Below, piece after piece: positions 16,459 to 25,500 of a stretch of 64,000 nt of DNA. How positions within the stretch are numbered: position 1 is the first letter of the stretch; each line of letters starts with the position of its first letter. Both the position numbers and the translations under genes were made by a program. The notes beneath the pieces were generated by a model, which worked only from the letters and a program-made list of their open reading frames with translations, did not search any database and was not told the DNA's origin. This DNA is from a bacterium (lineage in GTDB: Bacteria > Desulfobacterota > Deferrisomatia > Deferrisomatales > BM512): positions 49,522 to 113,521 of the forward strand of contig SCTA01000001.1 in assembly GCA_004322275.1 (NCBI GenBank). The letters are read 5' to 3'.

Positions 16459-18450
16459 CTATTTTGCCCCGCGAAGTTTTGCCAGCGCCCCCGTTGCTCC
16501 CGCGTCGCCGGGAACTATCAGGAGGATTTCTTCGTACTGTCTGATTGCTTCTCCAGCCCTGCCGGAGCTTTCAAGAAGGCGGGCGAGGTTGAAGCGGGCA
16601 TCCAGTCCGTTCGGATCCAGTTCTATCGTTTTTTTAAAGTAAACGGCCGCCCTCCCGGTCTGCCCCGATTCCAGCAGCGCGAGGGCCAGATTGTAGTTGT
16701 TGCCGGGGTCTTCAGGTGCAAGGGCCAGCGCTTTTTCAAAATATTCCGCAGCGCCCCCCGCCTCTTTGTTCTGAGCCAGAAAAAGGCCGATAAATTTCAG
16801 CATTCGCTCGTCGCGGCCGTTTATTTCCAAAGCTTTCCTGAAGTATTCAAAGGCTCCTTCGCGGTTGCCTGTCTTAAGGGCGACCCTGCCCAGCAAAACT
16901 ATCGCGGGCGCATATCCCTTGTCCATATCAAGGGCGCTCAGGGCGTGCCGGCGTGCGATTTCATAGTCACCGCCATTAAACGCTACCTCGCCGATCTTTA
17001 ACATCTCCCCCGAGAAATTCGTGTTAAGTTCCGAGGCCGCATCGAAGGCCGCGGCCGCTTCCTCATTGCGCCCGAGAAGGGCCAGAGTCTGCCCCTTGCT
17101 CTGATAGAGCATGAAATCGTTGGGGTTTTGCCTTATCGCCCTGTCGAGTATCGTGAGGGCGGTTTCATAGTCCCTCTGTTCGATGAAATTTTTCGCCAGC
17201 CTGCGCTCCGTTTCGGAACTCCCGGTTTTCTCGAAAAAGTAAGAAAAGAGAGTGAAAGAGTCCTTCCACCTGGGTATCAGATAGGCTGATATCGCCGTCT
17301 GGGCGAGGAGGCAAAGGCAAAGAAGCGCTAGCATCGCTTTCTGTAGTGTTTCCTTGCCCTCCGCCAGCGCGGCTCCCCCCCAGACTGCGGCTATCGCTAT
17401 CCCCATGTGAGGCAGGTAGGTGAAGTGGTCCGCCACGAAGTAGAAGACGGTAGGCACGATCCCGCTTATCGGAAAAAGCGCCGCCAGGTACCAGAGCCAC
17501 CCGGCGGTTACGGCCGGAGCCCGCTTTCTCGCCCCGACCGCCAGAAAAGTCAGCGCGAAAATGAGAAGCGCCGCGCCGAGCGCGGCAATTCCCCTGAAGT
17601 GCGGGGCGGTGGCCCTGTCCATCATCGCGAGGTTGAAGGGCCAGAAAGTCTCGTAAAGGTAGAATACGTAAGAGGTGGCCATGTCCATGAGGCGCTCGGG
17701 AAAGCCGACCGTTTCCGCGTCCAGGATGGACTTCTCCCCGATAAACATGGAAAACACGGCAAAAAAGGCCGCAAACGCGAAAAAGGGGGTCTTCTCGACG
17801 AGGATTTTCTTCAGCTCTTCTCCTCTGGAGTGCCTCTCAAGAGGCCAGAAGTCGATTAAAAGCAGGATTACCGGCGTCACCACGAGGATCGGTTTCGAGG
17901 CGAGGCCGAGAAACATCGCCGACAGCGCCGCCAAATACCATTTAAATTCTCTGCTTTTCGCGTACTCTCCCCAGGCCAGAAGGGTGAGCAGAAAAAAAGC
18001 TCCCGAAAGGAGGTCTTTTCGCTCGGTCACCCACGCTACCGACTCGACCCTCATCGGGTGGAGCGCCCAGAGCAGGGCGGCGAAAAAACTCTTCCAGGGC
18101 GAACCTGTGGCCCTGTGGAGGAAGGCGAAAAGCAGGAGCGCATTCACCGCGAAAAGTATGACGTTGGTGCGGTGCATGGCCCCGGCGTCCATGCCGAATA
18201 GCTCGATGTCGGCCATGAAGGAGAGCCACACCAGCGGCGTCCAGCTGTACCTGTTGACTTTGGCGAAGGAGTCTTTTATGCCCTGCGTGGTCAGGCCGTT
18301 TCGGACGAGATCGTTCTGGGCGATGCTCGGCTTGTCGTCGAGGAGAATCAACTCGAAATTGAACGTCGGCAGGTAAAGCAGGACCACGGCGAGGGCCAGC
18401 GCCGCCCCGAGAACGGGGAAAAGGTTTTTTCGGTGGAAGGAGTATTTCAA
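16459..18450 (-). CDS. TMTC-like membrane protein with C-terminal TPRs (paralog 7 of 8)
   Basis: 663 residues, TTG start at 18450 with GGAG about eight bases upstream. D38-D39 is present but in an altered loop, ILLDDKPSI, lacking the YV that follows in the others. HPMRVESVAWVTERKD and the histidine-type ADHFTYLPHMG are intact. About seven TPRs. Because the acidic pair survives while the neighbouring residues changed, the acceptor or donor preference may differ; that is inference. Gaps of 24 and 15 bases to its neighbours fit a single operon. Confidence 0.83.
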   Translation of the reverse strand: MKYSFHRKNLFPVLGAALALAVVLLYLPTFNFELILLDDKPSIAQNDLVRNGLTTQGIKDSFAKVNRYSWTPLVWLSFMADIELFGMDAGAMHRTNVILFAVNALLLFAFLHRATGSPWKSFFAALLWALHPMRVESVAWVTERKDLLSGAFFLLTLLAWGEYAKSREFKWYLAALSAMFLGLASKPILVVTPVILLLIDFWPLERHSRGEELKKILVEKTPFFAFAAFFAVFSMFIGEKSILDAETVGFPERLMDMATSYVFYLYETFWPFNLAMMDRATAPHFRGIAALGAALLIFALTFLAVGARKRAPAVTAGWLWYLAALFPISGIVPTVFYFVADHFTYLPHMGIAIAAVWGGAALAEGKETLQKAMLALLCLCLLAQTAISAYLIPRWKDSFTLFSYFFEKTGSSETERRLAKNFIEQRDYETALTILDRAIRQNPNDFMLYQSKGQTLALLGRNEEAAAAFDAASELNTNFSGEMLKIGEVAFNGGDYEIARRHALSALDMDKGYAPAIVLLGRVALKTGNREGAFEYFRKALEINGRDERMLKFIGLFLAQNKEAGGAAEYFEKALALAPEDPGNNYNLALALLESGQTGRAAVYFKKTIELDPNGLDARFNLARLLESSGRAGEAIRQYEEILLIVPGDAGATGALAKLRGAK

Positions 18451-18465
18451 GTCAAGTGGCTCCGT

Positions 18466-20469
18466 TTATTCTTTTTTCAGCAAAAAGCCCATTCTCGAAA
18501 GGGCTTCCTTAGCCGCCTCGTCGGCGGGGTTTATCCGCAAAAGCTCCCTGAACCAGGCGGCGGCCTCTTCTTTTCTGCCCTCTTTTTCCAGAGAGAGGCC
18601 GTAATACAGCATGGCTTGCGGATAGCGCTCCATTCTGAGGGATTTTTCAAAAAAAATCGAGGCTGCCTCGAACCGCCCGCCCTCGAAGAGGGCTATTCCC
18701 ATGTTCAGGTTGTTGCCGAAATCCTCCGGCGCAAGTTCAACAGCCTTTCCGAAGTAGACCACGGCCTCTTCCGTCAGGCCGCATTTTCCAAGTATTTTTC
18801 CGGCTTCGCCCATCATCTCGGCGTCTTCCGGGTTTTGCTTTGCGGCTCTCTGGAAAAACGGGGGCGCTTCCGTCTCCCTTCCGGTTTCGCAGGCGATTTT
18901 CCCCAGCAAAAAGAGAGATTCCCAATGTCCGGAGTCGATTTGGAGAGCGGCCTTCGCGTGTTCAAGCGCCAGAGAGTAATTCCCGGCCTTTGCGGCGGCG
19001 ACTCCGAGGCTGTAATGGGCGTCCCTGTAGTCCGGCTTGAGTTCGAGGGCTCTTTCAAAGGATTTTATGGCTTCTTCGTGGCGGCCGGATTTCAAAAGCG
19101 CGATCCCCTTCCGGTAGTGGAGTAGGGGATCGGCGGGGTTTTTGTTTACCATAGTTTCGAGGAGGGTGTCCGCCTCTTTGAATTTTCCGGCGTCGGCAAG
19201 GGCGTTGTAGAGCTGCCTTGTGTTGAACTCGTTTGGCCCCTGTGAATAAAAATAGCCGAAAAGAGTAACGGAATCCTTCCATTTGGGCAGGTAGGCGCCC
19301 GACAGGAAGAAAAGGAGGAGTCCGCAGAGGCCGAGAAGTCCGTACGCAGCCTTGAGGACAGTCTCTTTGTTGCCCGCCAGCGCCTGGGTTCCCCATACGA
19401 CGGCTATCGAAAGCCCCATTGCCGGAAGGTAGGTGAAGTGATCGGCGAGGAAGAAGAGGCCGACAGGGACTATCCCGCTGACAGGAAAGAGGGCGGAAAG
19501 ATACCAGAAAAAACCGGCTGTCACTCCGGGAGCGCTCTTTCTCACCTTAAGGGCGGCGGCGATTAACGCTATGACGAGCACCCATGCCGCAAGCGCCCAA
19601 AGCCCGCCGGGGTGAATTCCACTTTCCCTGTTAACCAGGGTCAGTCCGGCGGGGAAAAAAGTCCCGGCGAGGTAATGGAGGATCGAGGCGGCGGTGTCCG
19701 CGAGGCGCGAAAGGAGGGAGACTTCCCTGACCGTCATGATGGAGCTTTTCTGGGTCGACAGAGTGGAGACGGAGAACACAGCCGAGAGAGCGAAAAAGGG
19801 AATCTTCTCGGCAACCAGCCCCTTGACGGTTTTTGCTCCCTGCCCCCGCAACCTTTCGAGAGGCCAGAAATCCACGCAGAGCAAAACAAGAGGCAAAACG
19901 ACCAGAATGGGTTTCGATCCAAGGCCGAGGAAGGCCGCCAGCAGCGTCGAGAGATACCAGAGGGGTTTTCCCGCCCTGGTCCATTTCAGGTACGACAGAA
20001 GGGAGAGAAGAAAGAAAAATCCGGAGAGCAGGTCTTTGCGCTCCGAGACCCACGCCACCGATTCCACGCGCATCGGGTGGAGCGCCCAGAGAGCCGCCGC
20101 AAGAAAGCTCTTCAGAGGCGAGCCGGTAGCCCAAAACAGGAAAGCGAAGAAAAGGAGGGAGTTCGCGACGTGAAGGATGACGTTCGTGCGGTGAAACCCC
20201 TCCGGCGTGAGCCCGGAAAACTCCACGTCGGCCATGTAGGAGAGCCAGAGGACGGGGGTCCATATGTTCTCCTGGGTTCTGGTCAGCGCCCTTTCGATTC
20301 CTTCGCGGGAAAGCCCTCCCCTGACCAGTTCGCTTTTAGTCGTGTACAATTTATCGTCGAGGTTTATAAAATCGAACCCGGCGGAAGGAAGGTAGAGGGC
20401 GGCGACGGCGAGCGCAAGCGCTACGGCCAGCAAAAACGCGAGGCGTTTGCCAGTTAAATCCAGATTCAC
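18466..20469 (-). CDS. TMTC-like membrane protein with C-terminal TPRs, first gene of the array (paralog 8 of 8)
   Basis: 667 residues if started at the GTG at 20469. A longer reading from TTG at 20496 adds nine residues, but the GTG start places the acidic pair of INLDDKLYT exactly at D38-D39 as in most sister proteins, and GAGGAG lies upstream, so I prefer it. HPMRVESVAWVSERKD and histidine-type ADHFTYLPAMG are present, with about seven TPRs. As the promoter-proximal member it faces the MFS gene across about 170 bp, where the promoter of the whole array should lie; I could not define a convincing -35/-10 pair there. Confidence 0.82.
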   Translation of the reverse strand: MNLDLTGKRLAFLLAVALALAVAALYLPSAGFDFINLDDKLYTTKSELVRGGLSREGIERALTRTQENIWTPVLWLSYMADVEFSGLTPEGFHRTNVILHVANSLLFFAFLFWATGSPLKSFLAAALWALHPMRVESVAWVSERKDLLSGFFFLLSLLSYLKWTRAGKPLWYLSTLLAAFLGLGSKPILVVLPLVLLCVDFWPLERLRGQGAKTVKGLVAEKIPFFALSAVFSVSTLSTQKSSIMTVREVSLLSRLADTAASILHYLAGTFFPAGLTLVNRESGIHPGGLWALAAWVLVIALIAAALKVRKSAPGVTAGFFWYLSALFPVSGIVPVGLFFLADHFTYLPAMGLSIAVVWGTQALAGNKETVLKAAYGLLGLCGLLLFFLSGAYLPKWKDSVTLFGYFYSQGPNEFNTRQLYNALADAGKFKEADTLLETMVNKNPADPLLHYRKGIALLKSGRHEEAIKSFERALELKPDYRDAHYSLGVAAAKAGNYSLALEHAKAALQIDSGHWESLFLLGKIACETGRETEAPPFFQRAAKQNPEDAEMMGEAGKILGKCGLTEEAVVYFGKAVELAPEDFGNNLNMGIALFEGGRFEAASIFFEKSLRMERYPQAMLYYGLSLEKEGRKEEAAAWFRELLRINPADEAAKEALSRMGFLLKKE

Positions 20470-20642
20470 GCCTCTTTTGCTCCTCTCGTCAATCAATAAG
20501 GGCGCTTGACGCCGGCGGCCAGGAAACCAGAATACACGAACCCCGTTCTCCGGGAAACCTCGCGGTTTAAATACTCTTCCCGCAAGGATTTGTTAGCTTT
20601 TATCAGACGCAAAAAGCCACAAAAAAGATTGGAGACCTGGAA

Positions 20643-21818
20643 GTGTCCGGAAAACTGCCGAAGGACATAATAGCTCTTGGTTTCGTGAGCCTTCTCATGG
20701 ACATGTCCTCGGAGATGATCCACAGCCTTTTGCCGGTATTTCTGGTCGGCACCCTCGGGGTTTCCGCGATGACGGTGGGGCTCATAGAGGGGGTCGCGGA
20801 GGCGACGGCGGCCTTCGCCAAGGTTTTTTCGGGAGTCATAAGCGACTTGTGGGGCAGGCGAAAGCCCCTCGTCCTCGCGGGTTACGGACTCGCGGCGCTG
20901 ACAAAACCTCTTTTCGCTTTGGCGACGGGTGCGGGAACGGTCTTTACGGCGCGCTTTATCGACAGAATAGGCAAGGGGATACGGGGCGCGCCCAGAGACG
21001 CCCTTATCGCGGACGTGACGCCCCCCGAGCTGCGGGGGGCGGCTTACGGCCTTCGGCAGGCTATGGATTCCGTAGGCGCGGTCCTCGGTCCTCTGGCGGC
21101 GGTCGTATTCATGACGTTTTACGCGGGCGATTTCAGGCTCGCCTTCTGGGCGGCCTCGGTTCCGGCGTTTTTTTGCGTAGCCCTGATTGTTTTCGGAGTG
21201 CGCGAGCCCGGCAGGGAAAAGAAAGCGCGGGCCGCGAAATTTCCGATTCACAAGGACGAGCTGGCGAGGCTTCCCGCCGGATACTGGCTGGCGGTGGTCT
21301 TCGCCTTCCTCCTCACCCTGTCCAGATTTTCAGAGGCGTTTTTGCTCCTGCGGGCGAGTTCGGTCGGAATAAGCGCCGCTTTCGTTCCCCTGGCGCTTCT
21401 GGTCATGAATCTTATCTTCTCGCTTAGCGCCTATCCCCTAGGGCTTCTGGCGGACAGGGCGAACAGGGGAAAGCTCTTCGCGGCGGGTATCTGGATGCTC
21501 ATCGCCGCCGATATTGTTCTCGCTCTCGCGAAGGGGCCCCTGGCGGTCTTTTCCGGGGTCGCGCTCTGGGGGCTTCACATGGGCGCGACGCAGGGGCTTC
21601 TTTCGGTTGTCGTCGCCGACGCCTCTCCCGCCGACCTTCGGGGAACCGCCTTCGGCGTCTTTCACCTCGCAACGGGAGCCGCGCTCATCGCCGCCAGCTT
21701 TCTCGCCGGAGGACTCTGGGAGTGGTTCGGTCCCTCCTTCACCTTCGCCGCCGGAGGAGTTTTCGCCGCGCTCTCGCTGATTTTCCTGGGGATATTAAGA
21801 CACAGGGCGGTATTTTAG
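20643..21818 (+). CDS. MFS transporter
   Basis: 391-residue polytopic inner-membrane protein with about twelve hydrophobic helices and the MFS loop-2/3 signature (SDLWGRRKPLVLAG, about residues 66-79) plus DRIGKGIRGAPRDALIADV, which is typical of a drug/metabolite efflux-like MFS branch common in anaerobes. Start is GTG at 20643 with GGAG eight bases upstream. It is transcribed away from the TMTC-like array. Substrate cannot be assigned from sequence; export of a small molecule is the family expectation. The gene ends shortly before a strong hairpin at 21843. Confidence 0.85.
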   Translation: MSGKLPKDIIALGFVSLLMDMSSEMIHSLLPVFLVGTLGVSAMTVGLIEGVAEATAAFAKVFSGVISDLWGRRKPLVLAGYGLAALTKPLFALATGAGTVFTARFIDRIGKGIRGAPRDALIADVTPPELRGAAYGLRQAMDSVGAVLGPLAAVVFMTFYAGDFRLAFWAASVPAFFCVALIVFGVREPGREKKARAAKFPIHKDELARLPAGYWLAVVFAFLLTLSRFSEAFLLLRASSVGISAAFVPLALLVMNLIFSLSAYPLGLLADRANRGKLFAAGIWMLIAADIVLALAKGPLAVFSGVALWGLHMGATQGLLSVVVADASPADLRGTAFGVFHLATGAALIAASFLAGGLWEWFGPSFTFAAGGVFAALSLIFLGILRHRAVF

Positions 21819-21840
21819 CCGCCGTCCTGAGGCTGAAAAC

Positions 21841-21872
21841 AAGAAAGGCCGGGGATTTCTCACAGGCCTTTC
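21841..21872 (+). terminator. Terminator-like hairpin, left copy of a duplicated pair
   Basis: GAAAGGCC pairs with GGCCTTTC around a 14-base loop just after the MFS gene. The 32-bp block differs at only two positions from 22101-22132, and the two copies exactly bracket the dispersed repeat at 21873-22100. Confidence 0.6.
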
Positions 21873-22100
21873 CAGATTGCTGACAAACTTCGTCTTTTCT
21901 CCGATTTACTTCGTCAGGCTCGGAAAAAGATCCTCAAAATACAAAGGAGTATTCCTCCGGTCTTTTTTCTCGCCTTCCTTGTTCTCGAAGAAAATACTGT
22001 GTTTGTCGCAATCTCAGCCTGTTGACCTGGTGCTCCCTTATTGTTCTGTTTTCTGTGCGGAAAACTTCTCTTTTCGCCACAAATGACTTCGTCAACAGCC
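21873..22100. repeat. 228-bp dispersed repeat, copy A
   Basis: This stretch recurs in reverse orientation at 54861-55087 with long runs of identity (for example the blocks containing CTTCGTCTTTTCTCCGAT and TCTTTTTTCTCGCCTTCC). The open frames it contains are not conserved in phase between copies, so it is a nucleotide, not protein, repeat. It has internal inverted repeats: AGATTGCTGACAAAC near the left end pairs with GTTTGTCGCAATCT at 22000-22013, and CCTGTTGAC at 22018 pairs with GTCAACAG at the right end. It sits precisely between duplicated hairpins, as expected for an inserted non-autonomous mobile element. Confidence 0.8.
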
Positions 22101-22136
22101 AAGAAAGGCCGGTGATTTCTCACCGGCCTTTCTTTC
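22101..22136 (+). terminator. Rho-independent terminator, right copy of the duplicated pair
   Basis: A 13-bp perfect stem, GAAAGGCCGGTGA with its complement around TTTC, followed by TTTCG. Probably the original MFS terminator, separated from the gene by insertion of the 228-bp repeat. Confidence 0.75.
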
Positions 22137-22510
22137 GTCCAGTAGTCTTTCCGCGCCTCTTTTTTGACTTGGCCCGGAGCCCGAAAACGCAAAATAAAAG
22201 GAGGAGGTCGGCGCTGCTCTCCGGGGGGGCAAAGAGCTTGTGCGGTTCCGAACTCCTCCAAACCACAATATTATCTTATGAGTTTATTTTTATACTCGAC
22301 GGCTCCTTTTGTCAATTGAAAAATCATAAATCGAGCGGTTTTGAAGGGCCGTATTCTCCAGCAAAAACGGGACTGTTTTTCTGGAAAAGGGTTTATTTCC
22401 CAAGGCTTTTCAGAGGAAGGCAAAACAGCTCGAATAAAATGTCACCAATAAATGAGCAGGGATATTTTACACCCTTACGAATTGGTTAATTTCTGGTAAA
22501 ATGACCAGAG
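22137..22510 (+). other. Intergenic leader of the BTAD regulator with a 60-nt hairpin
   Basis: No gene seen. GGAGGAGGTCGG at 22200-22211 pairs with CCGAACTCCTCC at 22248-22259 (one G:T), enclosing a GC-rich loop that could fold further. The 240 bases after it are AT-rich and end in ATTTTACACCCTTACG and TTCTGGTAAAATG just before the regulator start; a promoter is likely here but the boxes are weak. Confidence 0.45.
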
Positions 22511-25500
22511 ATGACGAAAGAAAACGAAACGAATCCAAAATTCCTGGAGCCCCTCGTCGAGGGGACTTCATTCCACCTGCGCTCTCGTTTCAAAGATCTG
22601 TTTTCAAGGCATGACTTTATCTCGAACAGGTTTCTTCGGGTCGAAGCGAGGGCGGGGCAGGGGAAGAGCGTTTTCGCGGCCCAGCTCGCCGGAATGCTGA
22701 GCGTCCCATACGCCTGGTACCAGATAGACGACTCCGATTCCGACCCGGTTTTTTTCGCGGTGTCACTCTACCGTTGCCTTAAAGACCGGTTCAGGGGGTT
22801 TCATTCGCCCATCTTCGAGCGCATCGCCGCCGAAGGCGAGTTTTCCCCCAAAGATTTGCCGCACATGGCTCAAACCCTGGCCGAAGGCTTCAGGAGCAGG
22901 GTCGATTTTTGCCCCGTGCTCTTCTTTGACGATCTCCACCTGCTCGATACCTCCCTTCCCGGCGCCTGCTTCCTTTCGGATTTCATCGGAAGCGTCCCGT
23001 CTACCGTCCGCTTCTGCCTTATCTCGCGGGAACCGACTACGGCCGTTCTGCCGCAGCTTAAGGAACTCGCCTCGGCAACGGTCATAGGGAACGGAGACCT
23101 GGCCTTTACCCGCACCGAGGTGGCGGAGCTGTTTAACGGCCACCTCGGACTCACGATAGACCGCTCGGAGGTGGCCAGACTCTGCGACGAGACCGAAGGG
23201 TGGGCGATGGGGATAATGCTCGCCGCCGAGGCTAAAAAAGAGGGGCAGAGCGGCTGGATTGCGGGCCCAAAACCCGAGGACGCAGGCCGCTACTTCGCCG
23301 ACAACGTCATGAGCCGGCTCCCGGGGGGCATCTCGGAGTCCCTCATGGTTCTCGCTCTTCCGGATACTATTCCCGCCGGGCTTCCCGAACACCTTCTCGG
23401 CCGGGAGGAATTTTCCCGTTTCACCGATGCCTTCGCGAATAAAGAGCATTTCGTCTCCTTCGGCAAGGAGGGCAAAAGGAGCATCGTCTACCACCACCTC
23501 TTCCGGGAGGCGCTTCGAGCCCTTGCGCTGGAGAACCTCGGGAGGGAAAGGGTTCTTGGCATCCACCGGAAGGCGGCGCTCTGGATGGAGGCCGGAGGTT
23601 TCCTTGCCGAGGCGCTGAAACACTGGCTTTTTGCAGAAGAGTTTTCGGAAGCCGACAGGCTTTTGTCGGAGGCGGGGCCGGGGCATGAAGCGTCGAACAT
23701 CGCCCTCCATTTCGGCTCGGTGCTTGTAAAGCTGCCGGTGTCCGCCGTCGAGGGGTACCCGTGGCTGCTCTATTATTACGGCCTGGGAAAGCTTGCCTCC
23801 GGCAACAGGGAGGCTCTTGATATCTTCGAGAGATCCGTGTCGGGGTTTCGGAAAATCGGCGCGGAAACAGGAGAGCTTCTTGCCTTGACGAAACTCGTCC
23901 ACCTTTATTTCCACTACAATCCCGATTTCGACGCTCTTTCCGGGGCCGTGAAGCGCTCCGACGAGCTTCTCCCTCGCTGCGACACCTTTTTGCCTGCCAA
24001 GCTGCGCATCCAGATACGGTGCATTCTGGTCTCCGCAATGGTTTTTTTGGACAGGCGCTCCGAGAAGATCGACAGGTACGGCGAGGAGGCGATGCGGGAG
24101 GCGAAAAAGACCCGTTCGCCGAATATTCTGGGGTGGGTGCGCGCCTCGAAACTCACGGCGCTGGTCCTTTGCGCCCGGGCCGTCGAGGCAGAGGCGGAGT
24201 TTGAACACACCTGGGATTTCTTCTGCAGTCCCAGGGTCAACAATACCGTCAAAGGGGTTCTTTTTTCCATCAGGCTCAACCATAGGGTTTTCAACGGCGA
24301 CCTTGAGGAATTCGAGATGGACAAGGCCTTTTCTCAGGAGTGCCTCGGTCGTGAATATGTCAGGAGCGGCCATATGGGCGCACTGCTGCCCTCCTGGGAG
24401 GCGTCTTTTCCTCTCTCCCGGGGCGACTACAAAGCGGCGCTGGAACTGCTCGGCTCCATGAGAAACAGCCCTCACGTAGAACGAAATCCGCACCTCGCAA
24501 GCCTTTATCTGCAGTGGGAGGGCATCGCCTACGCCCTTATGGGCATGGAAAACGAGGCGGGAGACTGCGCCGAAAGGTCAAAGGCGCTCCGGTCGCGCTC
24601 TGCCTTTCCCTTCTTTGTCGCGGTAAACAACCTGGTTGTCGCGGAAATTAAAGCACTTCTCGGAGAATTCGACGGGGTCACCCGGGAGCTGACCCTGGCG
24701 AGGGATGACATGATCCGCCTCGGCCAGTTGCAGATGGCTTCGCTCGCCTCCATATGCCTTGCCTGGGTCCGGCTAAGGACCGGCGGCGAAAGTTCGGCGC
24801 TGGGAGACCTGAGAGAGGCACTGACAACGGCGCGCAAGGCGGGGTACAGGCAGTTTCCGTACTGTCCCCCGGCGATCTACCTTCCCATGCTCGAACTGGG
24901 CGTAAAGTACAACATAGAGGCGGGGTTTTGCCGCACAATGGCGCGGCGCTTTCTGGACAAGGCGATTTTGCCGGATGGAACGGCCATTCCCCTTCTACAC
25001 GTACGCACTCTCGGCCGCCTTGAACTCTCCGTCTCCGGCTCCGGCGTAGGCATCGAGAAGATGGGACGCCAGAAGAGGCTCCTGCTCACGGCCCTTGCGG
25101 TATCGCCCAGCCATTCCAGATCGCAGGACGAGCTTTCGGCCATGCTTTGGCCCGACAGCGGAGAGGAGCAGGCCCGGTCCAGCTTCGACACCCTGCTGAG
25201 CAGGCTCAGAAAGCTTCTCAAAAACGAATTCGGGGAAGTATCGAAGCACTACCTGGTTCTGGAAAAGGGGGTTCTTTCACTCCGGAACTGTTACGTTGAT
25301 TGCGGCGAGTTCTCCGATTTCGCCGCCGCCGGGCTCGACAACTTGCGAAAAAGGCAGATGGTGAAGGGGAGTGACAATCTTTTCCGCGCGCTGGCCCTCT
25401 GGGGCTGGCCCTTCGCGCCGGGGGTAAAGCTCGACGAAGAGCTTGAGGGTTACCGCAACCAGCTTCTCCTCACCTACTCCAGGGCCGTCGTAGCCCTCTC

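Noticed and set aside
22763..24493. 576-residue open frame on the minus strand inside the BTAD regulator
   Set aside because: Antisense shadow of a well-supported gene in GC-rich DNA; no family features or ribosome site.
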